DNA of 64,000 bases from Hoeflea_A sp965204935. GTDB taxonomy: Bacteria > Pseudomonadota > Alphaproteobacteria > Rhizobiales > Rhizobiaceae. A program made the position numbers and the translations under genes. Every line of letters starts with the position of its first letter. The stretch's first letter is position 1. The stretch is taken from assembly GCF_965204935.1 (NCBI RefSeq), contig NZ_CBDBFO010000002.1; one strand, written 5' to 3'. Shown here in pieces: positions 45,461 to 54,775 of the stretch. The notes under the pieces were generated by a model. The model was not told where the DNA came from. It did not search any database and was given only the letters and a program-made list of their open reading frames with translations.

Positions 45461-47080
45461 TCAGGCCCGCAAATGCTCAAAAAGACGCGCCACCGCCTCG
45501 GCGCCAGGGTCGACATGACCTTCCAGCTGCTGGGCGTTAAGATAGGATGCGCGACCGGCTTTGGCCTTGACGATCGTTGCCGTGTGCTCCGCACCGGCGC
45601 GCGCCGCGCGTGCCGCCTCCTCCATGCTGTTACCGAGCGCATCCAGTGCCGGATGCAACGCGTCGACCATGGTCCGCGACCCGAGCTTGGCGCCGCCTAT
45701 TTCCTGCATGCGCGCCAAACCGGCCTTCAGCGCCTCGGTCATCGAAAGTCCGCTTGACGCGGCGTCGCCGGCTGCAGCGAAAAAGATCGCCAGCAACACA
45801 CCGGAAGAGCCGCCCATCGTTTCGCTCAGTTCCTGGCCGATGGCGCGATAGAGCTGCGTGTGGTCGGCCAGCGGAAGCCGGTCCATGCCGTCAATCAGGG
45901 CCTTGGCCGCCCCGGCCAGTGTGGAGCCGGTGTCGCCGTCGCCGGACTGGGCATCGAGGGCGTTGAGGTCGTCTTCCGACTCGATCAGGACTTCACAACA
46001 GCGGGTGAGAAAAAGACGCGTTGCCTCATGCTCCGATGGCAAAGGCCGGATCGGCTTCAGACCATCGGGCAAGGCGGTGATATCGAAGGACGACATTCTC
46101 GAAATGCCGGGCCAGGCGGCCAGCGGCGTTGCCGCCTCAAGCAGGTCCAGTTCCTGCTCGTCAGCCGGATAGACCGATACGGAGAACCCGCGCATATCAA
46201 GCGACGTCATCATGCTTGCAGGTCCGACGATCCATTTCAATTTCGGGCCGATGGACGACCGTGCCAGCTCATTCGCAAGCAAGGACATCTCGAGCACGGT
46301 GGCCCCGCCCAGGTTGTTGAGCAGCGCGACGTGATCCTTGTCCTCCATTTCCGCGGCAAGTTTTTGCGCAACTTCCTCCATGGCCGCCGAGGCGCTCGCG
46401 AACTCGACCTGCTCAACCCCCGCCTCACCGTGGATGCCAAGGCCGAGTTCTGCCTTTCCGGGGGGAATTCTGTCGTCCTTGGGCGAGCCGGGAATGGTGC
46501 AGGTGTCGAGCGACATGCCGATGGATTTTGTGCCCGAAATCACCCTGGTCGCAGCCGCGGTCACGGTCTCGATATCAGCGCCCGCCTCGGCCAGTGCGCC
46601 GGCGATCTTGTGTACAAAGAGCGTTCCGGCGACGCCGCGCGCCTGCGGAAGGTCCGGCAGCGCGATATCATCGTCAACAATGACGATGTTGACCTTCAAC
46701 CCGAAGGCACGTGCGCGCTCCGCGGCAAGACCGAAGTTCAACCGGTCGCCAGTATAATTCTTGACGATCAGGACACATCCGGCCGGCCCCGTGACCGCCA
46801 GTATGCCGGCAAGGACGGCGTCGACGGATGGCGATGCGAAGACATCGCCGCAAACGGCCGCCGTCAGCATGCCCTCTCCGACAAAACCGACATGGGCGGG
46901 TTCATGGCCGGAACCGCCGCCTGATACAAGCGCGACCTTGGATTTGTCCCAGTCGCTTCGCACCACCACGCGGATATGCGGATAACCGTCGAGCCTTGCC
47001 AGCCGGCCACCCGAGGCGGTCAGAAAGCCGTCGATGGCGTCGGTCACAATGTCTTCCTTGCGATTGAAGAACTGGTTCAT
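45461..47080 (-). CDS. ATP-dependent dihydroxyacetone kinase, DhaK-DhaL fusion
   Basis: A 539-residue fused kinase. The DhaK domain (residues 1 to about 330) has VSGGGSGHEPAHVGFVGEGML; the DhaL domain (about 350-539) has the ADP/Mg-binding LDAQSGDGDTGSTLAGAA and GGSSGVLLAIFFAAAG. This single-chain form uses ATP directly, unlike PTS-dependent DhaKLM. Relatives phosphorylate dihydroxyacetone, glyceraldehyde or four-carbon ketoses such as erythrulose. ATG 47080 has AGGAG; the gene follows the second ABC ATPase gene by 1 nt, so the kinase likely acts on a product of the imported sugar or polyol. Confidence 0.9.
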   Translation of the reverse strand: MNQFFNRKEDIVTDAIDGFLTASGGRLARLDGYPHIRVVVRSDWDKSKVALVSGGGSGHEPAHVGFVGEGMLTAAVCGDVFASPSVDAVLAGILAVTGPAGCVLIVKNYTGDRLNFGLAAERARAFGLKVNIVIVDDDIALPDLPQARGVAGTLFVHKIAGALAEAGADIETVTAAATRVISGTKSIGMSLDTCTIPGSPKDDRIPPGKAELGLGIHGEAGVEQVEFASASAAMEEVAQKLAAEMEDKDHVALLNNLGGATVLEMSLLANELARSSIGPKLKWIVGPASMMTSLDMRGFSVSVYPADEQELDLLEAATPLAAWPGISRMSSFDITALPDGLKPIRPLPSEHEATRLFLTRCCEVLIESEDDLNALDAQSGDGDTGSTLAGAAKALIDGMDRLPLADHTQLYRAIGQELSETMGGSSGVLLAIFFAAAGDAASSGLSMTEALKAGLARMQEIGGAKLGSRTMVDALHPALDALGNSMEEAARAARAGAEHTATIVKAKAGRASYLNAQQLEGHVDPGAEAVARLFEHLRA

Positions 47081-47081
47081 G

Positions 47082-48086
47082 TCAGGACTCCTGTACCAGG
47101 CGAACGCCATCAGCGTCGAAATAGGATGGATTTTGCGGCTGAATTTTCACGACGTCGCCGGCGCGCAATGTTGTGTGCGCATCCGTTACGGTGACGAGAT
47201 CGTGGTTCTTGAGCGAAAGGTGCAGCCTCGTCTGGTCACCCAGGTGTTCGACGCGCTTGACCAGGCTTTCCTGCCCATTGCCCTGGGCAATGTGCTCGGG
47301 CCGCATGCCGATATATTTCGAGCCACGGGGCGGGTCGGGAAACAGGTCGGCGGGCAGGATGTTGATGCGCAGCTGGCCCAGCCGACTGGCGGCGTAGATG
47401 CTGACGGGATTTTCGTAGATCTCGCGCGGGGACCCGAATTGCACCAGCTTGCCCTGATCAAGCACGCCGATATGGGTGGCCATGGTCATGGCCTCCATCT
47501 GGTCGTGCGTGACATAGAGCAGCGTGGCCCCGGAATTGGCCTGGATATTCTTCAGTTCGACACGCAGTTCGCTTCTCAGCTTCGCATCCAGCGAACTGAG
47601 CGGCTCATCCATCAGGTAAACGGATGGATTGCGAACCAGTGCCCGTCCGATCGACACACGCTGCATCTCCCCGCCGGAAAGGTCCGTCGCCTTGTTGTCC
47701 AGTTTGTGGGCGATCTGCAGAACTTTCGAGACCGCATCAACCTTGCGCTCGATCTCCTGGCGGGACGCGTTCAAAAGTGGCGACTTCAGGGGGAATTCAA
47801 GATTCTGCCGGACAGTAAGGTGCGGATAGAGTGAATATTGCTGGAACACCATGGCGACGTTGCGCTGCGCCGGCGTCAGGTCCTTCATGGGCACGCCGCC
47901 GATATAGACTTCGCCGCTGTCGGGTTTGTCGAGGCCCGATACCATGCGCAAAAGCGTGGTCTTTCCGGCGCCGGTGGGGCCAAGGAGCACCACGAACGAA
48001 CCGTCGGCGACGCAAAGAGAAACATTGTCCAGCGCGACGAGATCGCCGAATGATTTGGTGACGTTTTCGAGAACGATCTCAGCCAT
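47082..48086 (-). CDS. ABC transporter ATPase, carbohydrate/polyol type (second ATPase)
   Basis: A 334-residue UgpC/MalK-like ATPase. Walker A GPTGAGKTT (about residues 36-44), signature LSGGEMQRVSIGRAL and Walker B VYLMDEPLSSLD are intact, with a C-terminal regulatory OB region. ATG 48086 overlaps the upstream ATPase gene by 8 nt; a further upstream ATG lacks an RBS. Two different ATPases in one operon suggest a heterodimeric engine, as in the rhizobial glycerol transporter GlpST. Confidence 0.9.
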   Translation of the reverse strand: MAEIVLENVTKSFGDLVALDNVSLCVADGSFVVLLGPTGAGKTTLLRMVSGLDKPDSGEVYIGGVPMKDLTPAQRNVAMVFQQYSLYPHLTVRQNLEFPLKSPLLNASRQEIERKVDAVSKVLQIAHKLDNKATDLSGGEMQRVSIGRALVRNPSVYLMDEPLSSLDAKLRSELRVELKNIQANSGATLLYVTHDQMEAMTMATHIGVLDQGKLVQFGSPREIYENPVSIYAASRLGQLRINILPADLFPDPPRGSKYIGMRPEHIAQGNGQESLVKRVEHLGDQTRLHLSLKNHDLVTVTDAHTTLRAGDVVKIQPQNPSYFDADGVRLVQES

Positions 48087-49176
48087 GGCCCAAAACCCCC
48101 TCATTGGCGGCGGAGCGCAACGCCCGACCGGTTTCGCCGCTGAAAACCGTCAGTGTCCTGGCATCCAACTCCAGGCCGACTTGCTCTCCAACGCTCACCG
48201 GCATGGCTGAGGAAACGCGCGCCTTGGCCTCGCCGTTGTGCGTTTCCAGCGTCACAATCTGGTCGGTGCCGAGATACTCGGTGGCAAGCACCATGCCCCG
48301 GTAGTCGGATGTGTCCGAAAAACGGATGTGTTCGGGTCGAACGCCGAGGACCAGTGCGCCTTCCGCACCTTCCCTCAACTCCGGTACGGCGAACCTGCTG
48401 CCATTCAATTCAACGGCGTCGTAGCCGGATCCGACCATGCCCTCGAACTCCAGAAAATTCATCGAGGGAGAGCCGATGAAGTCGGCGACGAAACGCGTGG
48501 CCGGCCAATCATAGATGTCCTGGGGGATTCCGAACTGCTCGACAACACCGTGGTTCATGACAACGATCTTGTCGCCCATCTGCATGGCTTCGAGCTGGTC
48601 GTGTGTCACATAGACGGTTGTTGCGCCCATGCGATCATGGAGTGCCCGCAACTCCTCGGCCATGCGCTCGCGAAACTCCGCGTCCAGCGCGCCCAGCGGT
48701 TCGTCCATCAGAAACGCCTTCGGTTCGCGGACAATCGCGCGTCCGAGCGCCACGCGCTGGCGGTCGCCGCCGGAGAGGCCATTGACCGAGCTTTTCAGAA
48801 TGTCCTCGATGCCGAGGATCGTGGCGACCTCGTGCACGCGCTTGTTCGCATCGGCCCGCGACATGCCCTGGCTGAGCAGCGGGTAGGACAGGTTCCTGCC
48901 GACATTCATGTGCGGGTAGAGCGCAAACATCTGAAAGACGAAGGCGATATCGCGCTTGGAGGCGGGTTTCATGCCGACCTCCTCACCGTCGATGTAGATC
49001 TGCCCGCTGGTGGGAAGATCCAGCCCGGCCATCATCCTTAGTGTCGTCGTCTTGCCGCAGCCTGACGGTCCGAGGAGCATGAAGAACTCGCCGTCCTCGA
49101 CCGTGAAGGTCGAGGACTGGACGGCGGTGAAAGCACCGAACTCCTTGCGCACCTTGTCTATTCGGATCTGCGCCAT
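48079..49176 (-). CDS. ABC transporter ATPase, carbohydrate/polyol type (first ATPase)
   Basis: A 365-residue MalK-like ATPase. Walker A GPSGCGKTT, signature LSGGDRQRVALGRAI and Walker B AFLMDEPLGALD are intact, followed by a TOBE-type C-terminal region. ATG 49176 lies 3 nt after the small membrane-protein gene. It pairs with the ATPase encoded next to energise uptake. Confidence 0.91.
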   Translation of the reverse strand: MAQIRIDKVRKEFGAFTAVQSSTFTVEDGEFFMLLGPSGCGKTTTLRMMAGLDLPTSGQIYIDGEEVGMKPASKRDIAFVFQMFALYPHMNVGRNLSYPLLSQGMSRADANKRVHEVATILGIEDILKSSVNGLSGGDRQRVALGRAIVREPKAFLMDEPLGALDAEFRERMAEELRALHDRMGATTVYVTHDQLEAMQMGDKIVVMNHGVVEQFGIPQDIYDWPATRFVADFIGSPSMNFLEFEGMVGSGYDAVELNGSRFAVPELREGAEGALVLGVRPEHIRFSDTSDYRGMVLATEYLGTDQIVTLETHNGEAKARVSSAMPVSVGEQVGLELDARTLTVFSGETGRALRSAANEGVLGHG

Positions 49177-49179
49177 CAA

Positions 49180-49368
49180 TCACTCCGGAAAATGGCTGAC
49201 AATGATGAACATCACCGTGCCGACGAGCGTGACGATGAATGAATACGTGAACAGCGGCAGGTAGAAGGGCTGCATCAGCATCACCACACCGAGCGCGATG
49301 AGCACGGAAGCAACCATTTCCCAGGGGCCGCGCCGGAACCCCTTCAGACCATTGAAAAAATTCGTCAT
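49180..49368 (-). CDS. Small membrane protein of the ABC operon (62 aa)
   Basis: A 62-residue protein with two membrane helices (about residues 18-35 and 41-58), starting MTNFFNGLKGFRRGPWEMVA. Its ATG overlaps the stop of the upstream permease gene (ATGA) and its stop lies 3 nt from the next ATPase start, so it is surely translated with the transporter. No family is recognised. In position it resembles the accessory GlpU of rhizobial GlpSTPQUV transporters, but it is shorter; a role in assembly or stability is inferred. Confidence 0.78.
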   Translation of the reverse strand: MTNFFNGLKGFRRGPWEMVASVLIALGVVMLMQPFYLPLFTYSFIVTLVGTVMFIIVSHFPE

Positions 49369-50303
49369 TTTCGCACCGCTCCGAAGGTGATGCCGCGCAG
49401 CAGGTGCTTGCGGAGCAGGATCGTGAAGACCATGACCGGCAACAGGAACAGGGTTGCCCCGGCGGCGACGGCCGGCCAGTCCTGACCGCCGACGCCGATG
49501 ATCGTGGGGATGAACGGCGGGGCGGTCTGCGCCGTGCCGGATGTCAGCAACACCGCGAAGGCATATTCGTTCCAGGCAAAGATCAGGCAGAAGACGGCCG
49601 TCGAGGCGATCCCGGTCGATGCCTGCGGCAGAACGACCTTGTAGAACGCCTGAAACCGCGTGTAGCCGTCAATGAGCGCCGCCTCTTCATACTCAACCGG
49701 TATCTCGTCAATGAAGCCGTTGATCAGCCAGACGGAGAGCGACAGGTTGACGGCCGTATAAAGCAGGATCATGCCCGCATGGGTGTCGTTCAGGCCAAGA
49801 TAGCGGAACATCAGGAAGATCGGGATGGCGACCGCGATCGGCGGCATCATGCGCGTCGACAGGATGAAGAACAGGAGGTCATCCTTCAACGGGATCCTGA
49901 AGCGGGAAAACGCGTAGGCCGCAATGGTCCCAAGAACGATGGCAAAGAAGGTCGAGCCGAAACCGATAATCATCGAATTGAAGAAACGTTCGGCAAAGCG
50001 CGACGGTCCGACAATCGTCATACCCTTCTCGCGGACAACCTGTTCGTACCAGGGAAGATTTTCCGTCGATTCGGTGGCGGCGTCCCCGATCAGTCTGGTC
50101 TGTGTGGTGAACAGGTTGACGTAACCCTCCACCGAGGGGTCGAAGATGATCTTCGGCGGATAGGCAATCGCATCGGTCGAGGATTTGAATCCGGTTGCGA
50201 CAATCCAGATCAGCGGCAGCAAAGTGATCAGCGCATAGCCGATAACCAGGATACCGGCGATCCATTTTTGCCGGCCGGACGGGGCGGTAACAGAGTAGTT
50301 CAT
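49365..50303 (-). CDS. ABC transporter permease, carbohydrate type (MalG-like)
   Basis: A 312-residue inner-membrane permease with six predicted helices. The cytoplasmic coupling EAA loop reads EEAALIDGYTRFQAFYKVVLP. ATG 50303 overlaps the stop of the upstream permease gene; the open frame extends further but that part is not membrane-like. It forms the channel together with the preceding permease. Confidence 0.91.
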   Translation of the reverse strand: MNYSVTAPSGRQKWIAGILVIGYALITLLPLIWIVATGFKSSTDAIAYPPKIIFDPSVEGYVNLFTTQTRLIGDAATESTENLPWYEQVVREKGMTIVGPSRFAERFFNSMIIGFGSTFFAIVLGTIAAYAFSRFRIPLKDDLLFFILSTRMMPPIAVAIPIFLMFRYLGLNDTHAGMILLYTAVNLSLSVWLINGFIDEIPVEYEEAALIDGYTRFQAFYKVVLPQASTGIASTAVFCLIFAWNEYAFAVLLTSGTAQTAPPFIPTIIGVGGQDWPAVAAGATLFLLPVMVFTILLRKHLLRGITFGAVRK

Positions 50304-51247
50304 CTGTCCTTCACCCTGTTGAGGGCCTTGACGTAGATCGATGCCAGTCCGAAGACCGAGACAAACAGGATGACCGCATAGGCGGAGGCATAACCGGTTC
50401 GCCACTTCTCGAACGCTTCGCGCTTGAGGTTGATGGATGTCAGCTCGGTCGTCGATCCCGGACCGCCGCCGGTGAGCTGGACCACCAGGTCAAACATCTT
50501 GAAATTCTCGATGCCGCGGAAAAGCACGGCCAGCATCAGGAACGGCAGCACCATGGGAACGGTGATCGTCCAGAACTGCCGCCACTTGCTGGCCCGGTCG
50601 CATTCCGCCGCTTCGTAGATCGAGTCCGGTATGGACCGCAGACCCGCCAGACAGATCAGCATGACGAAGGGTGTCCACATCCAGGTATCAACGATGATGA
50701 TCGACCAGGGCGCCAGTGCGACATCGCCAATCATTGAAAAACTCGATGGATCCGCACCGGTCAGGAAACCGACAACATAGTTGAAGAGGCCGATTTGCGG
50801 CTGATAGAGAAATGTCCAGAAATTGCCGACAACGGCCGGTGACAGCATCATCGGCAACACGATGATCGTCGTCCAAAGGTCATTGCCCTTGAACTTCTTG
50901 TTGATCAGGTAAGCGAGCGCAAAGCCGATTACCACCTGCAGCACGATTGTCCAGAACAGGAAATGGGCGGTCGCCTGCATCGTGATCCAGATATCGCTGT
51001 CGGAAAGAATGCGCTCATAATTGCGCAATCCGATGAAATCGACCTCGCGGTTCGGCCTGTTGACGCGGTAGTTGGTGAAACTGAGATAGATCGTCCAGAT
51101 CAACGGGAAGATGTTGATGGCCAGAAGGATGATGATCGTCGGTGCGACAAAAATCCAGGCGAGCGTCCGGTCGGACACGCCCCTAAAGCTGCGCTCGCTC
51201 TTCTGCGACGGCTTCGAATTCGCACGATTCACAACTGCATCTAACAT
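50300..51247 (-). CDS. ABC transporter permease, carbohydrate type (MalF-like)
   Basis: A 315-residue permease with six helices. The EAA loop is EAAECDRASKWRQFWTITVP. The N-terminal helix begins at about residue 30. It follows the binding-protein gene by 87 nt and overlaps the second permease gene by 4 nt. Confidence 0.91.
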   Translation of the reverse strand: MLDAVVNRANSKPSQKSERSFRGVSDRTLAWIFVAPTIIILLAINIFPLIWTIYLSFTNYRVNRPNREVDFIGLRNYERILSDSDIWITMQATAHFLFWTIVLQVVIGFALAYLINKKFKGNDLWTTIIVLPMMLSPAVVGNFWTFLYQPQIGLFNYVVGFLTGADPSSFSMIGDVALAPWSIIIVDTWMWTPFVMLICLAGLRSIPDSIYEAAECDRASKWRQFWTITVPMVLPFLMLAVLFRGIENFKMFDLVVQLTGGGPGSTTELTSINLKREAFEKWRTGYASAYAVILFVSVFGLASIYVKALNRVKDR

Positions 51248-51334
51248 GCCAGGCTTTCATCGGTAAAGTTGGGGAGCAAAGCCGGGTGCTGATCACCCGG
51301 CTTCGCGGCCGCCCAGGGAGGCTTTCAGGCGGGC

Positions 51335-52666
51335 CTAGATCTTGCCTTCGTCTTCGAAGACCTCGGTCCAGTCCTCGACGAGGCCGTCAAGCGCTTCCTG
51401 CGCTGTTCCCTGACCTGCAACGACGTAGTTGTGCACCCGCGACTGCATAGCAAGCAGCAGGTCGGCATAGGCAGGCTCGGCCCAGAAGTCCTTGACGATC
51501 GCCATGGAGTCCAGGAAGGTCTGCGCGTAAGGCTGGCTGGTGGCGAAACCGGGATCTTCAACCACGGCACGCAGCGCCGAGTAGCCGCCGGCCTTCCACC
51601 ATTTTTCCTGTACTTCCGGCTGGGCGAACCACTTGATGTATTCAAGCGCCGAATCCTGCTTGTCCGAATAGGCAACGACAGAGATGCCCTGCCCGCCGAG
51701 TTGGGCGAAATGACCTGCAGGCCCCGCCGGATTGGGGAAGTATCCGGATTTACCGCCGCCGACATTGGGGTCGGCCTCGACGCCCGGCCAGATGAAGGCG
51801 AAGTTCATCTGCATTGCGACCTGTCCGGATTTGTAGGCGTCGATGTTTTCGGACATGTACCAGTCGGACGAACCCGGCGGGGTGCAGCAGTCATAAAGCT
51901 CCTTGTAGAATTCCAGCCCCTCGACCGCACCTGGCGAGTTGACGAAGCCTTCCAACTCGTATGGGCTTTCGGGATTGCCGTATTGGAAGCCGTAGTTGTA
52001 AAGCGCATTGGTGACGCCCATGGTGACGCCTTCGGATCCGCGCTCGGTATAGATCGAGGCGCCGTAGACGGTTTTGCCATCGATTTCACGGCCCTGGAAA
52101 AACTCCGCGATGTCCTTCAGTTCCGCAAGGCTGTTCGGAACGCCGAGGTCGCGGCCATATTTCTCCTTGAACTCGGCTTGCAGTTCCGGGCGCTCAAACC
52201 AGTCCTTGCGGTAGGTCCAGCCGACGACGTCCCCGAATGCCGGCAAGGCCCAGTAATTCGGCGAGCCTTTCGGCCATTCCGAATAACCGGTTACGGTCGC
52301 GGGTATGAAATCGTCCATGGTGATGCCTTCTTGCGCGAAGAAGTCATTCAACTTGACATAGTGGCCGCTTTCGGCGGATCCGCCGATCCATTGGCTGTCT
52401 CCGATCATGAGGTCGCAAAGCTGGCCGCCCGAATTCAGCTCGTTCAGCATGCGGTCAGCGAAGTTCGGCCAGGGAACGAATTCAAAGCTCATCTTGTGGC
52501 CGGACTGCGCTTCGAACTCCTTGCTGAGTTCAACCAGCGCATTCGCCGGGTCCCATGCTGCCCAGCAAAGGGTGAGATCCTCGGCCTTGGCCGATGTGGT
52601 TCCCGCCATTGCAGCACCGGCGACGAGACCAATGGCTGCGACAGAATTAAGACATTTCGATTTCAT
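51335..52666 (-). CDS. ABC transporter substrate-binding protein, carbohydrate/polyol type
   Basis: A 443-residue extracellular binding protein (MalE-like cluster). The signal peptide is residues 1-28, ending in TTSAKAEDL. Acidic and aromatic residues in the mature part (LCWAAWDPANALVELSKEF) suit sugar or polyol binding. ATG 52666 has GGGAGG at ideal spacing; the open frame extends upstream but crosses the operator region. First gene of the operon controlled by the LacI-type repressor next door. The sugar is unknown. Confidence 0.92.
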   Translation of the reverse strand: MKSKCLNSVAAIGLVAGAAMAGTTSAKAEDLTLCWAAWDPANALVELSKEFEAQSGHKMSFEFVPWPNFADRMLNELNSGGQLCDLMIGDSQWIGGSAESGHYVKLNDFFAQEGITMDDFIPATVTGYSEWPKGSPNYWALPAFGDVVGWTYRKDWFERPELQAEFKEKYGRDLGVPNSLAELKDIAEFFQGREIDGKTVYGASIYTERGSEGVTMGVTNALYNYGFQYGNPESPYELEGFVNSPGAVEGLEFYKELYDCCTPPGSSDWYMSENIDAYKSGQVAMQMNFAFIWPGVEADPNVGGGKSGYFPNPAGPAGHFAQLGGQGISVVAYSDKQDSALEYIKWFAQPEVQEKWWKAGGYSALRAVVEDPGFATSQPYAQTFLDSMAIVKDFWAEPAYADLLLAMQSRVHNYVVAGQGTAQEALDGLVEDWTEVFEDEGKI

Positions 52667-52840
52667 CTCTGAAACCTCCCTGAATTTGTCCCGACCTCCA
52701 CCGAGACAGATTGAGGCGCAGTTGGCGCCCATCGAAAGCAAGGCCGGACAGTACGAAACAAACGCACCCCATGTCCGCCCCTGCACCCTTTGCGAAAATC
52801 AAACAGCAAGTTTCTTTCGACCGATTATCGCAATTCGAGT

Positions 52841-52868
52841 CTTATATGAGGTACGTACCTCATAGCAA
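52841..52868 (-). promoter_or_regulatory. Putative promoter of the ABC/DhaKL operon, overlapping operator 1
   Basis: On the minus strand TTGCTA (complement of 52863-52868) and TATAAG (complement of 52841-52846) are 16 nt apart. The spacer is almost exactly the first operator palindrome, so bound repressor would exclude RNA polymerase. Confidence 0.55.
52846..52863. promoter_or_regulatory. Operator 1, perfect 18-bp palindrome
   Basis: ATGAGGTACGTACCTCAT reads the same on both strands. It lies between the -35 and -10 of the ABC operon promoter. A continuous palindrome of this size with a central CG is typical for LacI-family repressors. Confidence 0.8.
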
Positions 52869-52876
52869 GTGAATTT

Positions 52877-52892
52877 TGAGGTACGTACCTCA
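52877..52892. promoter_or_regulatory. Operator 2, perfect 16-bp palindrome
   Basis: TGAGGTACGTACCTCA repeats the core of operator 1 exactly. The two centres are 30 bp apart, close to three helical turns, so two repressor dimers would bind the same face of the DNA. It lies 75 nt before the repressor gene and may give autoregulation. Confidence 0.8.
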
Positions 52893-52966
52893 TTTTTTCT
52901 TGCAGTTCCTCGTAACTTGTGAAAAATTAAGGTAGAATCAGAACGATGTTTTCGTGAGGAACTTCA

Positions 52967-53989
52967 ATGCGGCCGACCACAAAGGACCTTGCTGTTGCCG
53001 CTGGCGTTAGCCTCGCGACGGTCGACAGGGTGCTGAACGGCCGCCCGGGCGTCAAGCAGGATACGATCGACAAGGTGTTCGAGACCATCGAATCCATTGG
53101 CTTCGAACGGAACATCTCGGCCGCAAACCTCGCAAAGCAAAAGGTGTACAAGTTCCGGTTCGTGCTGCCGGAAGCAGGCGACCAGTTTCTCGGCGAACTG
53201 ATGTCCAAGATCGATGAGATCGGCCAGGCCTTTGCCGCCGAGATGATCGCCGCAGATGTGCGCCGCATCGATGAAAATGACCCGCACACGATTGCCAATT
53301 ACCTGTCGACGCTCAGCGCGGACCAGGTCGACGGCGTTGCGGTCATGGCCCCCGAAACCCCGCCGGTTCGTGATGCCATCATCCGGCTGGCCGAGCGCGG
53401 CATCAAGGCGGTGAGCTTCCTGTCGGGGCGGCCGCAACATTCGGAAACCGACTTTGTCGGAACCGACAACCATGCGGCCGGCGCCACCTCGGCGCGCCTG
53501 CTTGGGCGCTTCCTCGGCGCGACCGGCGGCAAGGTTCTCGTGGTGACCGAAACCATGCAGGCGCGTGACAGCATCGAGCGCCGGCTGGGGTTCGATGAAC
53601 TGATCAACCGCGACTATCCGCATATTCGTCCCCTGCCCACGCTGGAAACCTATGCCAACCCGGACAGGACGAGGCAGATTGTCGCCAATTCCTTCAGCAA
53701 CCATTCCGATATCGTCGGCGCCTATGTGCTGAGTTCGGAAGCCCGGATGCCTGTCGAGGCGATCATGGATAACGGCAAGGCGTCCAATCTCGTCTGTATC
53801 GCTCACGAACGCACGCCGTTCACGGAATCCGCTCTGATCGCCAACCAGCTGGATGCGATAATCGTCCAGAATCCAGGCCATCTGGTGAGAAGTGCCATTC
53901 GCATATTGCGCGCCCGGATCGACGGCCGGGAACCCCTTGCTTCCCAGGAAAAAATCCGCATCGAGATCCTGCTGAAAGAAAACCTCTGA
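52967..53989 (+). CDS. LacI-family transcriptional repressor
   Basis: A 340-residue regulator. The helix-turn-helix and hinge are at residues 4-55 (TTKDLAVAAGVSLATVDRVLNGRPGVKQDT). A periplasmic-binding-protein-like effector domain follows, with QVDGVAVMAPETPPVRDAI and GTDNHAAGATSARLLGRFLG. It is divergent from the ABC/DhaKL operon, with two matching palindromic operators between. It probably senses the transported sugar or a metabolite of it. Confidence 0.92.
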   Translation: MRPTTKDLAVAAGVSLATVDRVLNGRPGVKQDTIDKVFETIESIGFERNISAANLAKQKVYKFRFVLPEAGDQFLGELMSKIDEIGQAFAAEMIAADVRRIDENDPHTIANYLSTLSADQVDGVAVMAPETPPVRDAIIRLAERGIKAVSFLSGRPQHSETDFVGTDNHAAGATSARLLGRFLGATGGKVLVVTETMQARDSIERRLGFDELINRDYPHIRPLPTLETYANPDRTRQIVANSFSNHSDIVGAYVLSSEARMPVEAIMDNGKASNLVCIAHERTPFTESALIANQLDAIIVQNPGHLVRSAIRILRARIDGREPLASQEKIRIEILLKENL

Positions 53990-54037
53990 CTGCGCCGCGG
54001 GATATCGCAGCGCGCTCCGGCTTGATTGCAGCCACAG

Positions 54038-54559
54038 CTATTGCAGGCGAATATGCCTGGCATCGATGGCCTGCCCGCACCTCTCCAGTATCGCATCGAC
54101 GACGCGTTCAACCGGTAAGGTCGCGTCGACGGCGATCCCGCCTTCGGGTCTATCCTCCCCCGTCGCGTGCAGTCGCCTGATCAGTTGCCTTTCGGCGGGC
54201 CGGCTGCCCCATTCATCGTCCGGGCGCTCGGCAAGACGCCGATCCAGTGTGTCGCGATCGATCTCGAGAACAAAGACAAGGTCGAACAGATCGATGAATT
54301 GCGCAAAATTCCTGGAGCCGCCGCAGAAGAACGATGCCGCCTGGCTCTGGTCGGCCGCGAGTGCCCGCACCTTGCCGACGTCCCAGATGTGGTGCTCGTG
54401 GGCAAACCCGCCAACCGGCTCCCCGGTCTTCGGATCGCCCTGGTAGGCCAGCGCACGGTCGCCGTTGATGGCATGAAAGCCGCGCCGCTGCAGCTCGCGG
54501 CAAACCGATGTCTTGCCGGTTCCCGAAACGCCCTCGATCAAGTAGTTCCTGATGCCCAT
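54038..54559 (-). CDS. P-loop nucleotide kinase-like protein
   Basis: A 173-residue AAA/kinase-fold protein. Walker A GVSGTGKTS is at residues 10-18 and FDLVFVLEIDRDTLDRRL gives the Walker-B/lid region. It resembles small nucleoside or shikimate-kinase-like proteins; the substrate is unknown. It is divergent from another P-loop gene (54776) with a 216-nt gap that holds a short GC hairpin (54697-54715) and no gene. Confidence 0.78.
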   Translation of the reverse strand: MGIRNYLIEGVSGTGKTSVCRELQRRGFHAINGDRALAYQGDPKTGEPVGGFAHEHHIWDVGKVRALAADQSQAASFFCGGSRNFAQFIDLFDLVFVLEIDRDTLDRRLAERPDDEWGSRPAERQLIRRLHATGEDRPEGGIAVDATLPVERVVDAILERCGQAIDARHIRLQ

Positions 54560-54775
54560 CCGGTCTCTCTATCAGTTTTGACCGCGTGATTGGAACCATA
54601 GACCGATCTGGACCCGGCTGCATTTTCGTGCAAGAAGGCGGGCATGAAGACCCTTGTTCAGAATTCAATGGTGCAGAACGCGCGCCGAATTAGCCTCCCG
54701 GCCTGATACGCCGGGCCGGGATACCTGTATCTGAACATCCATGGTGCCAAATGCGCCAAACAAGGGTCGAATATC

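Larger units (their letters stand above)
52667..52966. promoter_or_regulatory. Control region between the ABC operon and lacI-type gene
   Basis: 300 nt without a gene. It holds the promoter of the leftward ABC operon and two copies of a 16-bp palindrome (listed separately). The roughly 165 nt between the operon promoter and the binding-protein start form a leader in which I see no further structure. Confidence 0.6.

Noticed and set aside
54697..54715. CCCGGC-N7-GCCGGG hairpin between two divergent kinase genes
   Set aside because: No gene ends nearby on either strand and no T run follows, so no terminator role can be supported.
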